Shown piece by piece: positions 26,730 to 34,128 of a DNA stretch of 35,231 nucleotides. Numbering within the stretch: the first letter of the stretch is position 1; the number at the start of each line of letters is the position of its first letter. This DNA is from an uncultured Planctomycetota bacterium (lineage in GTDB: Bacteria; Planctomycetota; Phycisphaerae; Phycisphaerales; UBA5793). A model generated the notes under the pieces. It searched no databases, had not been told where the DNA came from, and saw nothing but the letters and a program-made list of their open reading frames with translations. The stretch covers positions 1 to 35,231 of the forward strand of contig CAADHA010000087.1 of the NCBI GenBank assembly GCA_900696685.1, read 5' to 3'. The translations under genes were made by a program, and so were the position numbers.

Positions 26730-27170
26730 TCAGGCGCACCCTCGCCGTTTTCGGCAGTGATTGCATCCGCGCCGGCGTTCCTCCCTCGCATCAGCCAAGT
26801 CGATCGCTACGGCATCCGATTTTCGATGCGGCGCGATCAGAGGACCGCGGGTTTCGAGCGATGCAAGACTCGCGCCGCCATCGAAACTGCTGCAATCGGT
26901 ATCGCACGCCATCGTCAGCGTCGCCGCGCCGCCTGTGGCGGCCGGATGCATCTCGGTGCCGGATCCGCCGCAGAGGCAGGCGGTGCTCGTCAGGCCGTTC
27001 GGAATCACCAGCGGCCAAGAGGAGTAGTTCGCGCACTGCCGAGCGTCGAAGTTGGCGACACCGAAGAAGATCGGGATTGGAATGCCCCCTGCAGGCGAGG
27101 CGGTGACCTAGAGGATGAACCGACGTGTTGTGCCGATGACCTGGTAGTTCAGGACGGACACTGCCCATGA
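26730..27170 (-). pseudogene. Degenerate copy of the cysteine-rich tail protein (3' half)
   Basis: On the minus strand this region encodes NYQVIGTTRRFIL, an in-frame stop (27108-27110), then VANFDARQCANYSSWPL, GGAATLTMACDTDC and the ending IAPHRKSDAVAIDLADAREE. Each block aligns with the intact gene next to it: LRFIL, HAFDARNLASYSAFPL, GGTVTLHLYETC and IAPHRFDDATAMDLADAREE. It has no start region and one stop, so it is a broken paralogue. It lies directly downstream of the intact copy and just behind the second RHS cassette. Confidence 0.75.
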
Positions 27171-27172
27171 TT

Positions 27173-28168
27173 TCAGGCCGATCCGCGCTGGTGGCGGCAG
27201 CCATTGCACCTACGGCGCTGCTCCTCCCGCGCGTCTGCCAGGTCCATCGCTGTCGCATCGTCGAAGCGGTGCGGGGCGATGGGAGGGCCGGAGGCGCCCG
27301 CGATCTGGCGGGTGTTCGCTGCCGTAGGCGTCGGCGATGGATTCGGGACGGCCGTTGGCGCCGGCGATGCTTCCGACTCCTCACTTTCGCCGTTCAGCGA
27401 AGTCGGGCACTCCTCCTGGCAGGTCTCGTACAAGTGGAGCGTCACGGTCCCGCCGGTCGCGAAGATTCGTTCGACCAGGCCGCCGGGGCAGGGGCAGGTG
27501 CAGGAGCCGAGGGCGTTGGTGAAGGTCAGGGGGAAGGCGCTGTAGGATGCGAGGTTGCGGGCGTCGAACGCATGGGTGCCGAGGAAGAGCAGGCCCGTTG
27601 CCTCACCGCCCGCGCCGGCGCCCAGCCAGATTGCGAGGATGAAGCGCAGGTTGGCATGATCGTACGCCAGGTTGATGAGCAGCGTGCCGGTGTTGTAGAA
27701 GTTGAAGTTGCCGGTGCAGTTGAAGACGCCGATGTCGGTGTACCGCGCGATCTGAAGGCCGGTGATCGTGTCGGTCGGCAGGGCGCAACTCTGCCACACG
27801 CGGCAGCGGCTGGCGTGTTCGCACAGAGCTTCCGGCGAGGGGATGATCACATCGTTCGGGTCCGTCGAGGCGCAGGTGAGTTTCTTGCCGGTGCGCGAGA
27901 TGTTCGCGTTGTTGCCCAGGCCGATCGCCTTGTGTGGGCTGCCGCACATGATGCAGGTCTGCTGGCACGGCGTCATGTTCACATCGGCGGTAAATCCGAT
28001 GTAGCGCACCGGGAACTCGCCGCACGCGGGCAGATGGACGGTGTCCTGCCCGCACGTGATGTCCTCGCAACACTCGCACAGGCCGCAGCAGCAGTTGATC
28101 GAGTCGGCCAGGCCGCCGCCGGGCGCGAGCAGGAGGGTGTTGCCGGATGGTCCGAGGATGAGGGGCAT
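27173..28168 (-). CDS. Cysteine-rich phage/GTA structural protein of unknown function
   Basis: This 331-residue protein has an N-terminal region with many cysteines (CCCGLCECCEDITCGQ, then CQQTCIMCG), which suggests metal binding or disulfides. A beta-rich middle domain follows (FNCTGNFNFYNTGTLLI, then LRFILAIWLGAGAGG). After that come a Pro/Thr/Ser linker and a basic tail with CNGCRHQRG. I do not recognise a named family. It is the last gene of the minus-strand tail cluster, after two tail-type proteins, so a distal tail or receptor-contact role is possible. AAGGAAG precedes the ATG. Its 3' end is the source family of the two remnants at 24417 and 26730. Confidence 0.7.
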   Translation of the reverse strand: MPLILGPSGNTLLLAPGGGLADSINCCCGLCECCEDITCGQDTVHLPACGEFPVRYIGFTADVNMTPCQQTCIMCGSPHKAIGLGNNANISRTGKKLTCASTDPNDVIIPSPEALCEHASRCRVWQSCALPTDTITGLQIARYTDIGVFNCTGNFNFYNTGTLLINLAYDHANLRFILAIWLGAGAGGEATGLLFLGTHAFDARNLASYSAFPLTFTNALGSCTCPCPGGLVERIFATGGTVTLHLYETCQEECPTSLNGESEESEASPAPTAVPNPSPTPTAANTRQIAGASGPPIAPHRFDDATAMDLADAREEQRRRCNGCRHQRGSA

Positions 28169-28199
28169 GGTTCGACTTCCTTCGGTCGCTCACCACGAG

Positions 28200-28994
28200 T
28201 CAGGGGCAAATCTCCAGGTTGACATCGCTCGTCTGGTCTGTCGTCGGTGTGGCGCCGACTCCGATCACCACGCCCGCGACGTTGCGCGAGAGTGTGATGA
28301 TCGATCGCTGCGCCGTGATGCGCAGGACGTTGCCGACGATGGCGTGAGTCACACCCGTCACGAGTGTGAGCTGCACACTGCTGTTCACGGTGGTGTCGAT
28401 CTTGAGGCAACCTTCAGAGTCGAACGCCAAGCCACTCGCAGCGGCAAGACAGACCGAAGCGCCGGCGGCGGGGAGACGCACGAAGGCCTGGCGCACCGGG
28501 CTGATGGAGGATTCGACCCACAGTATCTGTGCTGCCCCGCTCTCGCCGCTTTCGAGTCGGTCGGTCATGCCGGCCGCGATGTCGGCGAACTCGTGGTTGG
28601 GGTCGAGCAAGCCGACTTTGACGGGGACAACGCCGCCGAGCGCGGCTCGGACGATGGCGCCGGGGGCGGCGGTCTCGAGCAGGATGGCGAACTTACCCTC
28701 ATGCTCCGCCTGCGGCACGACGCCGGTGAAGGCCATGCGTTCGAGTTCGAGCGCGTTGCTCGGCAGGATGATGGGATCGGTGATGGCCAGCACGCCGAAG
28801 CGGTTCACTGTCGAGGCGGTCGAGTTGAGCACGAGAATGACGTCGTTATCCCGCCTCAGGCGCTGCGGCTCGCGCGTTTCCTCATGCTGGCGCTGGCGCA
28901 GATCGACGGCCGCATCGACGAAGGCGTTGTAGGCCCCTGCGGGGATTCGCAGCGGGTCGCCGGATTTCACCTTGCGCAGGGCATCGCCGCTCAT
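28200..28994 (-). CDS. Phage/GTA tail-region protein, planctomycete type
   Basis: This 264-residue protein starts at 28994 (MSGDALRKVKSGDPLRI). The frame is open to 29255, but that part is low-quality arginine-rich translation opposite the previous gene. The N-terminus (DPLRIPAGAYNAFVDAAVD) leads to an oligomerisation-like helix and beta-rich domains (STVNRFGVLAITDPIILPS, then ELERMAFTGVVPQAEHEGKF). I recall similar proteins in planctomycete prophage regions, without a proven role. It starts 2 bases after the preceding gene's stop. A baseplate or fibre component is plausible. Confidence 0.7.
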   Translation of the reverse strand: MSGDALRKVKSGDPLRIPAGAYNAFVDAAVDLRQRQHEETREPQRLRRDNDVILVLNSTASTVNRFGVLAITDPIILPSNALELERMAFTGVVPQAEHEGKFAILLETAAPGAIVRAALGGVVPVKVGLLDPNHEFADIAAGMTDRLESGESGAAQILWVESSISPVRQAFVRLPAAGASVCLAAASGLAFDSEGCLKIDTTVNSSVQLTLVTGVTHAIVGNVLRITAQRSIITLSRNVAGVVIGVGATPTTDQTSDVNLEICP

Positions 28995-28996
28995 GG

Positions 28997-29797
28997 TCAG
29001 ATCCCCAAACCCGTGAAGTCGCCACTCTCGTAAACACGCTCGACATAGACCGCGATCGGCCGCTTCACAATCGCACCGGCCGTCGCGTCCTCTGCCTCGG
29101 CGTACCTGACCCAGAGGTACTCCCAACCCTTCTTGTCGATGCCGGTGATGTCGCCAATGCTCAGGCCGGTGCGGTTGGGGCGCGAGGCGAAGCGGAAAGT
29201 CAGTTCCCAGTCGCCCTGGCCGCGTTTGGAGCCGCTCACACCGAGGAAGAGGCACTCACCGGCGTTGAAGCCCTTGAATGGGGCATCGTTGACACGGCCG
29301 GTGAGGGCGAAGAGCGTACCTTTATATGTGGGCGTCACCAGACTGTCGTCGAGGTAGTGCGTTTCGGTGAACTGGTAGACGGGCACGACGATGTCCACAC
29401 CCTCGACACTGTCGGCGGTGACGCCGATGGCGCCCTTGAAGTCCGGCGCGGTCTTGCTTGGCGGCGCATAGGAACTGATCGTGGCCAGCGACTGGGTGAT
29501 GTGCTCATTGCCGCCGCCGGTTTCAAAGGTGAAGTTGCTTTCGCCGGTGCCGGGCGGATCGGTTGAAGAGTCGACCTGGTAGATGACGGTGCCGTCATAA
29601 AGATCGGGGCCGGCCTCTTCAACGCGCACCTGATAGAGCGGCAGACCGCCGTGGAATGAGGGTGCTTCGGCTTCGAGCGCATTGAGAGCTTCGAGATCAT
29701 CGCTCGTGCCGCGAACCCAGTAGAGGCGCTCGGTGGATGGACTCCGGCCGCTGCTGGAGGTTCTGCTGATACCGCGTTCCTGAACTTCCGTGCTCAT
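28997..29797 (-). CDS. Phage/GTA tail protein downstream of the tape measure
   Basis: This 266-residue, largely beta-strand protein has segments such as YWVRGTSDDLEALNALEAEAP, YKGTLFALTGRVNDAPFKGF and LFLGVSGSKRGQGDWELTFRF. The overlap with the tape measure stop (ATGA) and its position match genes for distal tail or tail-fibre base proteins. I recognise no specific family. The WELTFRF segment with a glycine-rich loop resembles tail tube folds, so it could be a distal tail protein. Confidence 0.65.
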   Translation of the reverse strand: MSTEVQERGISRTSSSGRSPSTERLYWVRGTSDDLEALNALEAEAPSFHGGLPLYQVRVEEAGPDLYDGTVIYQVDSSTDPPGTGESNFTFETGGGNEHITQSLATISSYAPPSKTAPDFKGAIGVTADSVEGVDIVVPVYQFTETHYLDDSLVTPTYKGTLFALTGRVNDAPFKGFNAGECLFLGVSGSKRGQGDWELTFRFASRPNRTGLSIGDITGIDKKGWEYLWVRYAEAEDATAGAIVKRPIAVYVERVYESGDFTGLGI

Positions 29798-31767
29798 CCG
29801 AAGGCCAGTCCCTTGCTGGACGCCTCGACGAGGCGCTTGGTGTGGCGTGCGGTCTGCTCGGTGGCGCGGGCCGTGCGTTCAGCGCTGTCATCGCCGGCGG
29901 CAAGGCCACGCACGGCCGAAGCGTCGAAGGTGCCGCGGACACTCACGCGGCTTGCGATCGCATCGAGTTGATCGCCGAAGTCAGCCAGACGCTGGAGTGC
30001 GAGTGAGGCCGGGTCCTGCCCGTCGGCCAGCGCTTCCTCGCGGCGCTGACGTGCGGCGGCGAGCGCTGCATCGAGTTCCTCCTTCGTGCGGGCCAATGCT
30101 TCCTCAGCCTGTCGCACACGCTCGGCGGTCTGCTCGTCGAGTTGTGCCAGCGCCTCGGCGCGCTGGGCATCGACAGCATTGAGCGCCGACTCCTTCTCTT
30201 GCTCGCGATCGGCGTCGGTGCGGTTACGGCGGCGCTCTGCCTCGGCGATCGCATCTATGCGCTGGGATTCGATCCCGCCGAGGTCGGCGTCGAGTTCGCG
30301 GCGGTTGAGTGCCTTGGCGGCCTCGACGTCGAGCGATTCGTCGAGAATCCCCATGACTTCGGTGAAACGGTCAGCAAGCCAGTTCGTCACCCGGGCCCAG
30401 ATGCGCTGTACGCCCGCAGCGAGATTCGCCCAGCCCTTGGCGAGGCCGGCGGTGAAGTCGGGGAAGTTGCGCTCAAACCAGTCGCGGACCTCGATCCACG
30501 CCTTGCGCACACCGGAGAAGGCGATGATGGCTCCGCGCTGCATGCCGGCGCTGAAACCGATCCACGCCTGGCGCAGTGGTTGGATGCCCTGCTCCCATGC
30601 GACACGCAGACCGGCCCACAGCACGCGAGCGGCCAGCGCGATGTCGCCGCCGGCGATGGCGTCGCGAATGCCGCCGATGACGGTGCCGACGAACTTGCCG
30701 AGTTGATCGAAGCGGCCGCGCAGCCAGTCGAGTGCTGCGCCACCCGCGCCGGACCATGCGACGACAGTCCCGCCGAGCAGTGCGGCGGCGGCGATGAGCA
30801 GTCCAATCGGCGAGAGGATCGCGGCGAGAACCACACCCACCTTGGCGATGATCGCGGCCGCGAGGCCCAGTGCGCCGCCCAGGCCGCCCACGGCGATGCC
30901 GAGAAGTGTGAATGCCAGTCCGGTCGCGATGAGAATTCCGCCGACTCCGCCCAGGGCCACGCCGACCCTGGCGACCCACATGACTGCGTCGCGGTTGGCC
31001 TTGATCCACTCGTTCGCGGCGATGATGATGCGGGTGAAGCGATTACTCAGGTCGATGATCGTCGGCGCCAGTGCTGAGCCGATGACAAACGCACCCACAC
31101 GAACCGTCCGCCACAGAATGTTGAGCGTGTCGGTGAGCAGGGCCGCACTGGAGGCGTCCTTGGTCGAGATCGTCAGCCCCAGATTGTCCGCTTGGGCGCG
31201 AAGCGCGCGGATGTTGGCCAGCAGCGGAAGCAGTTGCGTGCCGGCTCGGCCGAGAACCTGCATCGCCAGCGCGGCGCGTTTGGATGGGTCTTCGACACGC
31301 GTGATCGCATCGGCAATCGTCTGGAATTGCTCTTCGGGTGAAAGCGTTGCGAGCTGCCTGAAGTTCAGGCCGAGATCATCGAAGGCGTCAGTCGCGGTGG
31401 ACAGGCCGCGCTGGGCATCGTTGATGGTGCGTTGCATGGTGCGGATGCCCTTCTCGAGTGTTTCGATGTCGGCACCGGACTGCTCGGCCGCGAATCCGAG
31501 TTGACTCAGGGCCTCGACACTCACGCCCGTGCGGGCGGCCATCTTGTCGAGTTGGTCGCCGGCGGATGCGAAGATCTTCGTCGCCCCGGCGAGCGGCGCG
31601 AGGATCGCGGCCGAGGCGGCCACGGCACGCAGCCCAACCTGGCGCACACCCGCGCCGAAGGCCTTGAGCCGCTGCTGGGCGCGCTTCAAAGCGCGCAGCA
31701 GACGCGAGTCATCGCCGCCGATCTCGACGAAGGCCTTTCCGGCGCGGATGCCCTGGGTGTTAGCCAC
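29794..31767 (-). CDS. Phage tail tape measure protein
   Basis: This protein of about 657 residues starts at GTG 31767 (VANTQGIRAGKAFVEIGGDD). A GGAGGTG ribosome-binding site lies 5 bases upstream; an in-frame ATG at 31797 is less likely. The N-terminal region is typical of tape measure proteins: ASAGDQLDKMAARTGVSVEALSQL, then QVLGRAGTQLLPLLANI. A long hydrophobic glycine/alanine-rich middle (about 280-360) follows, then a charged coiled coil with repeated REEAL/AEAL motifs (about 480-610). The length sets the tail length in siphophages. At this size it predicts a short to medium tail of roughly 100 nm by the usual ratio. It is the largest gene of the cluster. Confidence 0.88.
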   Translation of the reverse strand: MANTQGIRAGKAFVEIGGDDSRLLRALKRAQQRLKAFGAGVRQVGLRAVAASAAILAPLAGATKIFASAGDQLDKMAARTGVSVEALSQLGFAAEQSGADIETLEKGIRTMQRTINDAQRGLSTATDAFDDLGLNFRQLATLSPEEQFQTIADAITRVEDPSKRAALAMQVLGRAGTQLLPLLANIRALRAQADNLGLTISTKDASSAALLTDTLNILWRTVRVGAFVIGSALAPTIIDLSNRFTRIIIAANEWIKANRDAVMWVARVGVALGGVGGILIATGLAFTLLGIAVGGLGGALGLAAAIIAKVGVVLAAILSPIGLLIAAAALLGGTVVAWSGAGGAALDWLRGRFDQLGKFVGTVIGGIRDAIAGGDIALAARVLWAGLRVAWEQGIQPLRQAWIGFSAGMQRGAIIAFSGVRKAWIEVRDWFERNFPDFTAGLAKGWANLAAGVQRIWARVTNWLADRFTEVMGILDESLDVEAAKALNRRELDADLGGIESQRIDAIAEAERRRNRTDADREQEKESALNAVDAQRAEALAQLDEQTAERVRQAEEALARTKEELDAALAAARQRREEALADGQDPASLALQRLADFGDQLDAIASRVSVRGTFDASAVRGLAAGDDSAERTARATEQTARHTKRLVEASSKGLAFG

Positions 31768-31783
31768 TGAACACCTCCGGCAG

Positions 31784-31789
31784 TAGAAT
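31784..31789 (+). promoter_or_regulatory. Candidate -10 element for leaderless transcription
   Basis: TAGAAT lies 6 bases before the ATG at 31796, so the transcript would start at or next to the start codon. No Shine-Dalgarno sequence precedes that ATG, and no good -35 is seen. The element sits between the divergent tape measure start and this gene. Confidence 0.3.
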
Positions 31790-31795
31790 GCGCGC

Positions 31796-32209
31796 ATGAC
31801 TGCTCACCACGTCGCCATCGTCTTCGATCCTGACTTTGGCGATGCACTCAGGACGCTCGCGCAGCAGATGCACGTCTGGGTCGTGGACACGCCAGCGAAC
31901 AAGATCATCGCCCGAGAGATCTGGGCGCGCCATCCGGCGTACTCTCTCGAAGCGGGCGTGACGACGTTTGATCGCACCGGCTATTCCGATGCGTACGGGC
32001 TTCTCGACAGCATCCTGGGCTCGGTTGACGACCATCATGGCGTCTTCGACCACGATCCGACTTGGGGTGTGTTGCATATCTACGGTCTGCCCCCTGACGT
32101 CCGGGTCCGCGAATCGCTCGCTTCCTACGGCGCGACGGTGACCGAAGTACTGGCAGACCAGTTCACGGCGTCGCGGCAGCCGCCGCCGGCGATGATTGCT
32201 CCAGAGTGA
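31796..32209 (+). CDS. Small soluble protein of unknown function, inserted in the tail cluster on the opposite strand
   Basis: This 137-residue protein reads well from the start (MTAHHVAIVFDPDFGDALRT) and contains HVWVVDTPANKIIAREIW and SILGSVDDHHGVFDHDPTW. I recognise the pattern from uncharacterised bacterial proteins, but it has no assigned function. The strand pattern of a beta-alpha fold (VAIVFDP, VWVVDTP, GVTTFD, LHIYGLP) is visible. It is divergent from the tape measure gene and convergent with the gp10-like gene. It is therefore likely an independently expressed passenger (moron-type) gene. Confidence 0.65.
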   Translation: MTAHHVAIVFDPDFGDALRTLAQQMHVWVVDTPANKIIAREIWARHPAYSLEAGVTTFDRTGYSDAYGLLDSILGSVDDHHGVFDHDPTWGVLHIYGLPPDVRVRESLASYGATVTEVLADQFTASRQPPPAMIAPE

Positions 32210-32226
32210 GGTCGCTGCGTTCGACA

Positions 32227-32664
32227 TCACGCCCCCTTCACACTGTTGCGCCAGAGATCCGGCAACTTCGGCAGCTCCTTCTCCAGCGCCGGGTTCATGT
32301 AGGGGCGGGCGGCGATGCGCACGCGGCGCTCAGTGCGCTTACCGCGCCGGCGGCGCGTGACGGTGGTCGTGCCGCCGCGCTCAAGGACGCGCGGCGCGGT
32401 GGAGGCTCTGAACCCCACCGGACCGACCACGACGGAATCACTCTGCCGGTCGTAGCCGAAGAGGATGAAGCGGCGCAGCAGGCCGACGTGCGAGTGCGGC
32501 GGCTGGCCCGGCTTGCTCGTGCCCTTGCGCTTTCGGATGCTCGTCCGCGCCGTCTGGCGGATGAATGCGCCGGCCTTGCTCAGCACCCTGCGGCGCGCGG
32601 CATCGACGGCCCGCTTCACTTTGGGCCGGTCGAAGAACATCTGCTTGATGCGCAGGTCGATCAT
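32227..32664 (-). CDS. HK97 gp10-like tail completion protein
   Basis: This very basic 145-residue protein has an N-terminal helix (KVKRAVDAARRRVLSKAGAF), the segment RTSIRKRKGTSKPGQPPHSH and a C-terminal ARPYMNPALEKELPKL. This pattern, with a terminal ARPYMxPAL motif, is typical of HK97 gp10-like and related neck or tail-terminator proteins. It lies between the tail chaperone genes and the tape measure gene on the minus strand. Its position after the chaperone is unusual, since gp10-like genes usually precede the tail tube gene. Start ATG 32664 has a weak GGAA six bases upstream. Confidence 0.65.
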   Translation of the reverse strand: MIDLRIKQMFFDRPKVKRAVDAARRRVLSKAGAFIRQTARTSIRKRKGTSKPGQPPHSHVGLLRRFILFGYDRQSDSVVVGPVGFRASTAPRVLERGGTTTVTRRRRGKRTERRVRIAARPYMNPALEKELPKLPDLWRNSVKGA

Positions 32665-32685
32665 CGCTATTCCAAGGCACTACGA

Positions 32686-33237
32686 TTGGCGGTGGCCGCA
32701 AAGTACCGCGTCATCTGGTGGGAGCCGATCCGCGAGACGCTGCCCGAGTCCATCGAAGGCCTGAAGGCAACGGGGATTCTGCGACCCGCCTTCTGGCTGC
32801 GGGTCATCGGCATCTCTGTGGTTGTGGTCGCACCCCTTGTGGCATGGATGGTCTCGGCGTATCCCGGAATCACTTTGCCCTGGGGCCGGATGCTCGCAAC
32901 GCCCCTTCTCATGCCGGCGGTCCTTTTGCTGTATGTCGCAATCATGGTTGTGTTTCCTCGTCGTATCGAGATTCGCCCGGAGTGGATTCACATCATGCAT
33001 GGCCAGTCGAACAGCCGCATTCCGCGCGAGCGTATCGATGGGATCTGGATCGATGAGCCTAACGGCTGCTCACCCCGGTTGATCGTGGACTGCCGCAACC
33101 GACGTGGAGAACCCCGTGAGTTGAAGTTCGTGGTCGGTCGATCGGTCAACCTGGATGACCTCGCGATGCTCATTGGCATGATCGAAACCTCCGCAACGAC
33201 CGGCACTCAGGATGTCGGTTACGAACTGCCACGCTGA
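32686..33237 (+). CDS. Membrane protein with a PH-like domain, on the strand opposite the tail genes
   Basis: This protein of about 183 residues starts at TTG 32686 or GTG 32692; the frame before that is opposite another gene and not protein-like. It has two membrane helices (about 40-60 and 75-95) separated by a short loop, followed by a soluble domain (RRIEIRPEWIHIMHGQ, then RIPRERIDGIWIDE). That order resembles bacterial PH-like (YdbS/DUF304-type) membrane proteins. Function is unknown. Its start is about 20 bases from the divergent gp10-like start. Its stop overlaps the convergent tail chaperone extension by 19 bases. It is probably a passenger gene with its own expression. Confidence 0.6.
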   Translation: MAVAAKYRVIWWEPIRETLPESIEGLKATGILRPAFWLRVIGISVVVVAPLVAWMVSAYPGITLPWGRMLATPLLMPAVLLLYVAIMVVFPRRIEIRPEWIHIMHGQSNSRIPRERIDGIWIDEPNGCSPRLIVDCRNRRGEPRELKFVVGRSVNLDDLAMLIGMIETSATTGTQDVGYELPR

Positions 33238-33557
33238 ATGTCCTTCATCCCAGGCATGCGCCCGTCGATGAACACTTCCTTGAGTACCGACACGTCCGCC
33301 TTCATGACGCCCGCCTTGCGCGCGAAGGGGTCGAAGTCGCTCGGCCTGGCGGCCCGCTGCCGCTTGGGATTCCTCTGCGTGTTGGCGATGAGTGCCATAA
33401 TCGATGAGGTTCTCGCCCATTCGTCACGCTGGCGCTGCTCGGCCATTGCCAGCAGGTCGCGCAGCGTCAGGTCGGCGGGGTCGAGGCTGAGGATGCCGGC
33501 GCAGCGCCAGATGAGTTGCCAGAGGTCGCCTGAGTCAGCGCCTCCTCGACAATCCGT
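33219..33557 (-). CDS. Tail assembly chaperone extension (T-like part), -1 frame
   Basis: This open frame contains GDLWQLIWRCAGILSLDPAD, then LTLRDLLAMAEQRQRDEW, MALIANTQRNPKRQRA and RPSDFDPF. This is a conserved phage tail sequence style, so it is real coding sequence. It begins inside the end of the preceding chaperone frame, shifted by -1. No ATG, GTG or TTG starts it before the Met at 33446, which lies after the conserved LW/DP region. It is therefore best read as the C-terminal extension of the chaperone made by ribosomal frameshifting, as with lambda G-T. I see no canonical slippery heptamer. An unusual start or a mutation remains possible. Confidence 0.6.
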   Translation of the reverse strand, partial: TDCRGGADSGDLWQLIWRCAGILSLDPADLTLRDLLAMAEQRQRDEWARTSSIMALIANTQRNPKRQRAARPSDFDPFARKAGVMKADVSVLKEVFIDGRMPGMKDIQRGSS

Positions 33558-33961
33558 TCGATCTCGCCGCCCTCCAGTCGGGCCTCGACCACGTCGCGGG
33601 CCTTGTCCATCGCCTGCCGGACCACCAGCAGCACCCGCCCGAGGTTGGCCCGGTCCCTCGGGCTGGGGCAGAAAGCCACCAGTTCATCGAGCAGCGCCGC
33701 CGTGGCGGAGTCGATGGCGTCGCCGGCCATCGCGGCGCCGAAGGATTCGTCGCTGACCTGCTTCTGGTCCGCCTGCGGCTTGACGAGTGCGTAGATAATG
33801 TCGCACAGCAGAACCGGGTCGCGCGTGAGGCGTTCGAGCAGATCGCCGCCGCTGATCACTTCGAGCAGATCGGTACCGGTCAGTGAGCGGATGCGCTTGA
33901 GGGCCGCGACATTGATCTCGACGGTCCACTCGTTACCCGCGTTGTCCTTGAAGGTCTTCAT
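33467..33961 (-). CDS. Tail assembly chaperone (G-like part)
   Basis: This 164-residue protein starts at 33961 (MKTFKDNAGNEWTVEINVAA), with GGAGGA as its ribosome-binding site. In-frame sequence further upstream is arginine-rich and not coding. It contains KRIRSLTGTDLLEVISGGDL and LLCDIIYALVKPQADQKQVS. This matches the small acidic tail chaperones encoded between the tail tube and tape measure genes. The last roughly 20 residues (SGNSSGAAPASSASTPPT) are low-complexity, as expected if the functional reading continues in the -1 frame. It overlaps the small membrane ORF upstream by 29 bases. Confidence 0.75.
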   Translation of the reverse strand: MKTFKDNAGNEWTVEINVAALKRIRSLTGTDLLEVISGGDLLERLTRDPVLLCDIIYALVKPQADQKQVSDESFGAAMAGDAIDSATAALLDELVAFCPSPRDRANLGRVLLVVRQAMDKARDVVEARLEGGEIERIVEEALTQATSGNSSGAAPASSASTPPT

Positions 33962-34100
33962 GTGCAGTGTCCTCCGGCTTCTTCTTATCGAAGAGCCGCG
34001 GATCGATGATGGGGAAGGCGGCTCGCATTTGACGGCTCGCCCACGGCGCCAGCAGCCAGACGAACCAAACGGCCAGAATCGCATACATCCAGCATCCCAT
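33933..34100 (-). CDS. Small membrane peptide in the tail operon (55 residues)
   Basis: The sequence begins MGCWMYAILAVWFVWLLAPW, one membrane helix. It then has a short cytoplasmic tail rich in Lys and Asp (RLFDKKKPEDTAHED). A GGAG ribosome-binding site lies 9 bases before the ATG. It lies 28 bases after the preceding tail gene. Its 3' end overlaps the start of the chaperone gene in another frame, which points to coupled translation. Function is unknown. A lysis or membrane-targeting peptide is possible, but only by analogy. Confidence 0.55.
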   Translation of the reverse strand: MGCWMYAILAVWFVWLLAPWASRQMRAAFPIIDPRLFDKKKPEDTAHEDLQGQRG

Positions 34101-34128
34101 GTGTGCGTTCTCCGAGCATCCGCTTCGT

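Noticed and set aside
26742..26753. Palindrome GCCGTTTTCGGC as a terminator of the second cassette
   Set aside because: The stem is only four base pairs and no T tract follows on either strand.
28041..29033. Plus-strand open frame (330 codons) opposite two tail genes
   Set aside because: Low-complexity translation without ribosome-binding site; the minus strand has coupled genes with good starts.
30142..31077. Plus-strand open frame (311 codons) opposite the tape measure gene
   Set aside because: It is antisense to a clear tape measure protein, and the translation has no recognisable domain.
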